64,000 nt of DNA from Labilibaculum sp. (lineage in GTDB: Bacteria > Bacteroidota > Bacteroidia > Bacteroidales > Marinifilaceae): assembly GCA_016342745.1 (NCBI GenBank), contig JAEINT010000009.1, positions 62,001 through 126,000 of the forward strand. Reading direction: 5' to 3'. Of the stretch, positions 63,838-64,000 are shown piece by piece; positions within the stretch are counted from its first letter, which is position 1; the number at the start of each line of letters is the position of its first letter. Under the pieces are notes generated by a model that saw nothing but the letters and a program-made list of their open reading frames with translations, ran no database searches and was not told where the DNA came from. The position numbers and the translations under genes were made by a program.

Positions 63838-64000
63838 ATGTCCTCATTTTCATTCATAAAAGAAGATGTGGAGGATTTGTTTATGATTCAGGAAGAGAAT
63901 TTTTTAAACCTAAAAGAAGAATTGTCTAAGGCTACAATTGCATTTGAAAAAATTGAAGATGGATATAAAATCTATTTTAATAATTATTCAGATTATTGCG
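63838..64000 (+). CDS. Partial unrecognised protein at the right edge
   Basis: An ATG at 63838 opens a frame that stays open for 54 codons to the window end (starts MSSFSFIKEDVEDLF). It is rich in acidic and lysine residues and has no signal peptide. Function cannot be judged from the fragment. Confidence 0.45.
   Translation, partial: MSSFSFIKEDVEDLFMIQEENFLNLKEELSKATIAFEKIEDGYKIYFNNYSDYC

Overview
The window reads as an AT-rich Bacteroidota chromosome. The evidence is three SusC/SusD pairs, three hybrid two-component regulators, lipoproteins with short N-terminal lipoboxes, a Nudix-type AraR, and a near-consensus Bacteroidetes -7 box (TATATTTG) in front of araR. Gene content and low GC would fit a marine Bacteroidales/Marinilabiliales organism, but the genus is inference. 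Almost the whole window is carbohydrate catabolism: an L-arabinose/beta-arabinofuranoside block on the left and a levan/fructan block on the right, separated by about 2 kb of decayed DNA.

Left block (1-18.8 kb). A minus-strand beta-propeller hybrid regulator (188-4558) diverges from araR (4856). Then come araA, a sodium/solute symporter, araD, araB and a lipoprotein aldose epimerase. This pathway takes L-arabinose to D-xylulose 5-phosphate. Three similar AGT-N7-ACT motifs in front of araR and araA are candidate AraR operators. A minus-strand Xaa-Pro aminopeptidase and a second hybrid regulator (14759-18796) follow.

Middle block (19.2-46.7 kb), two colinear polysaccharide-utilisation clusters. 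The first has SusC/SusD, a lipoprotein of three DUF4859-like modules, a lipoprotein with an HExxH metallopeptidase-like domain plus a fourth such module, GH43, two GH127 and one GH146. The second has SusC/SusD, GH27, a small secreted HExxH protein and an S9 (DPP4-like) peptidase. Three putative Zn/Cys beta-L-arabinofuranosidases, an alpha-galactosidase-type GH27 and proline-related peptidases make plant hydroxyproline-rich glycoprotein (extensin-like) glycopeptides an attractive candidate substrate. Ordinary arabinan or arabinogalactan remains possible.

Gap (46.7-48.6 kb). It holds no intact gene. It carries terminator-like hairpins and a frame-broken relic of a tyrosine recombinase (47083-47486).

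Right block (48.6-63.2 kb), a levan/fructan locus: sugar-porter MFS transporter, fructokinase, SusC/SusD, a GH32 homologue that appears to have lost its nucleophile and acid/base, a DUF4960-like surface-binding lipoprotein, an intact GH32, and a convergent hybrid regulator with a periplasmic sugar-binding sensor, the architecture of the fructose-sensing BT1754 type. A recurring structural theme is a strong stem-loop directly after every SusD gene and two more inside the ara operon, suggesting that SusCD and downstream enzyme levels are uncoupled at the RNA level.
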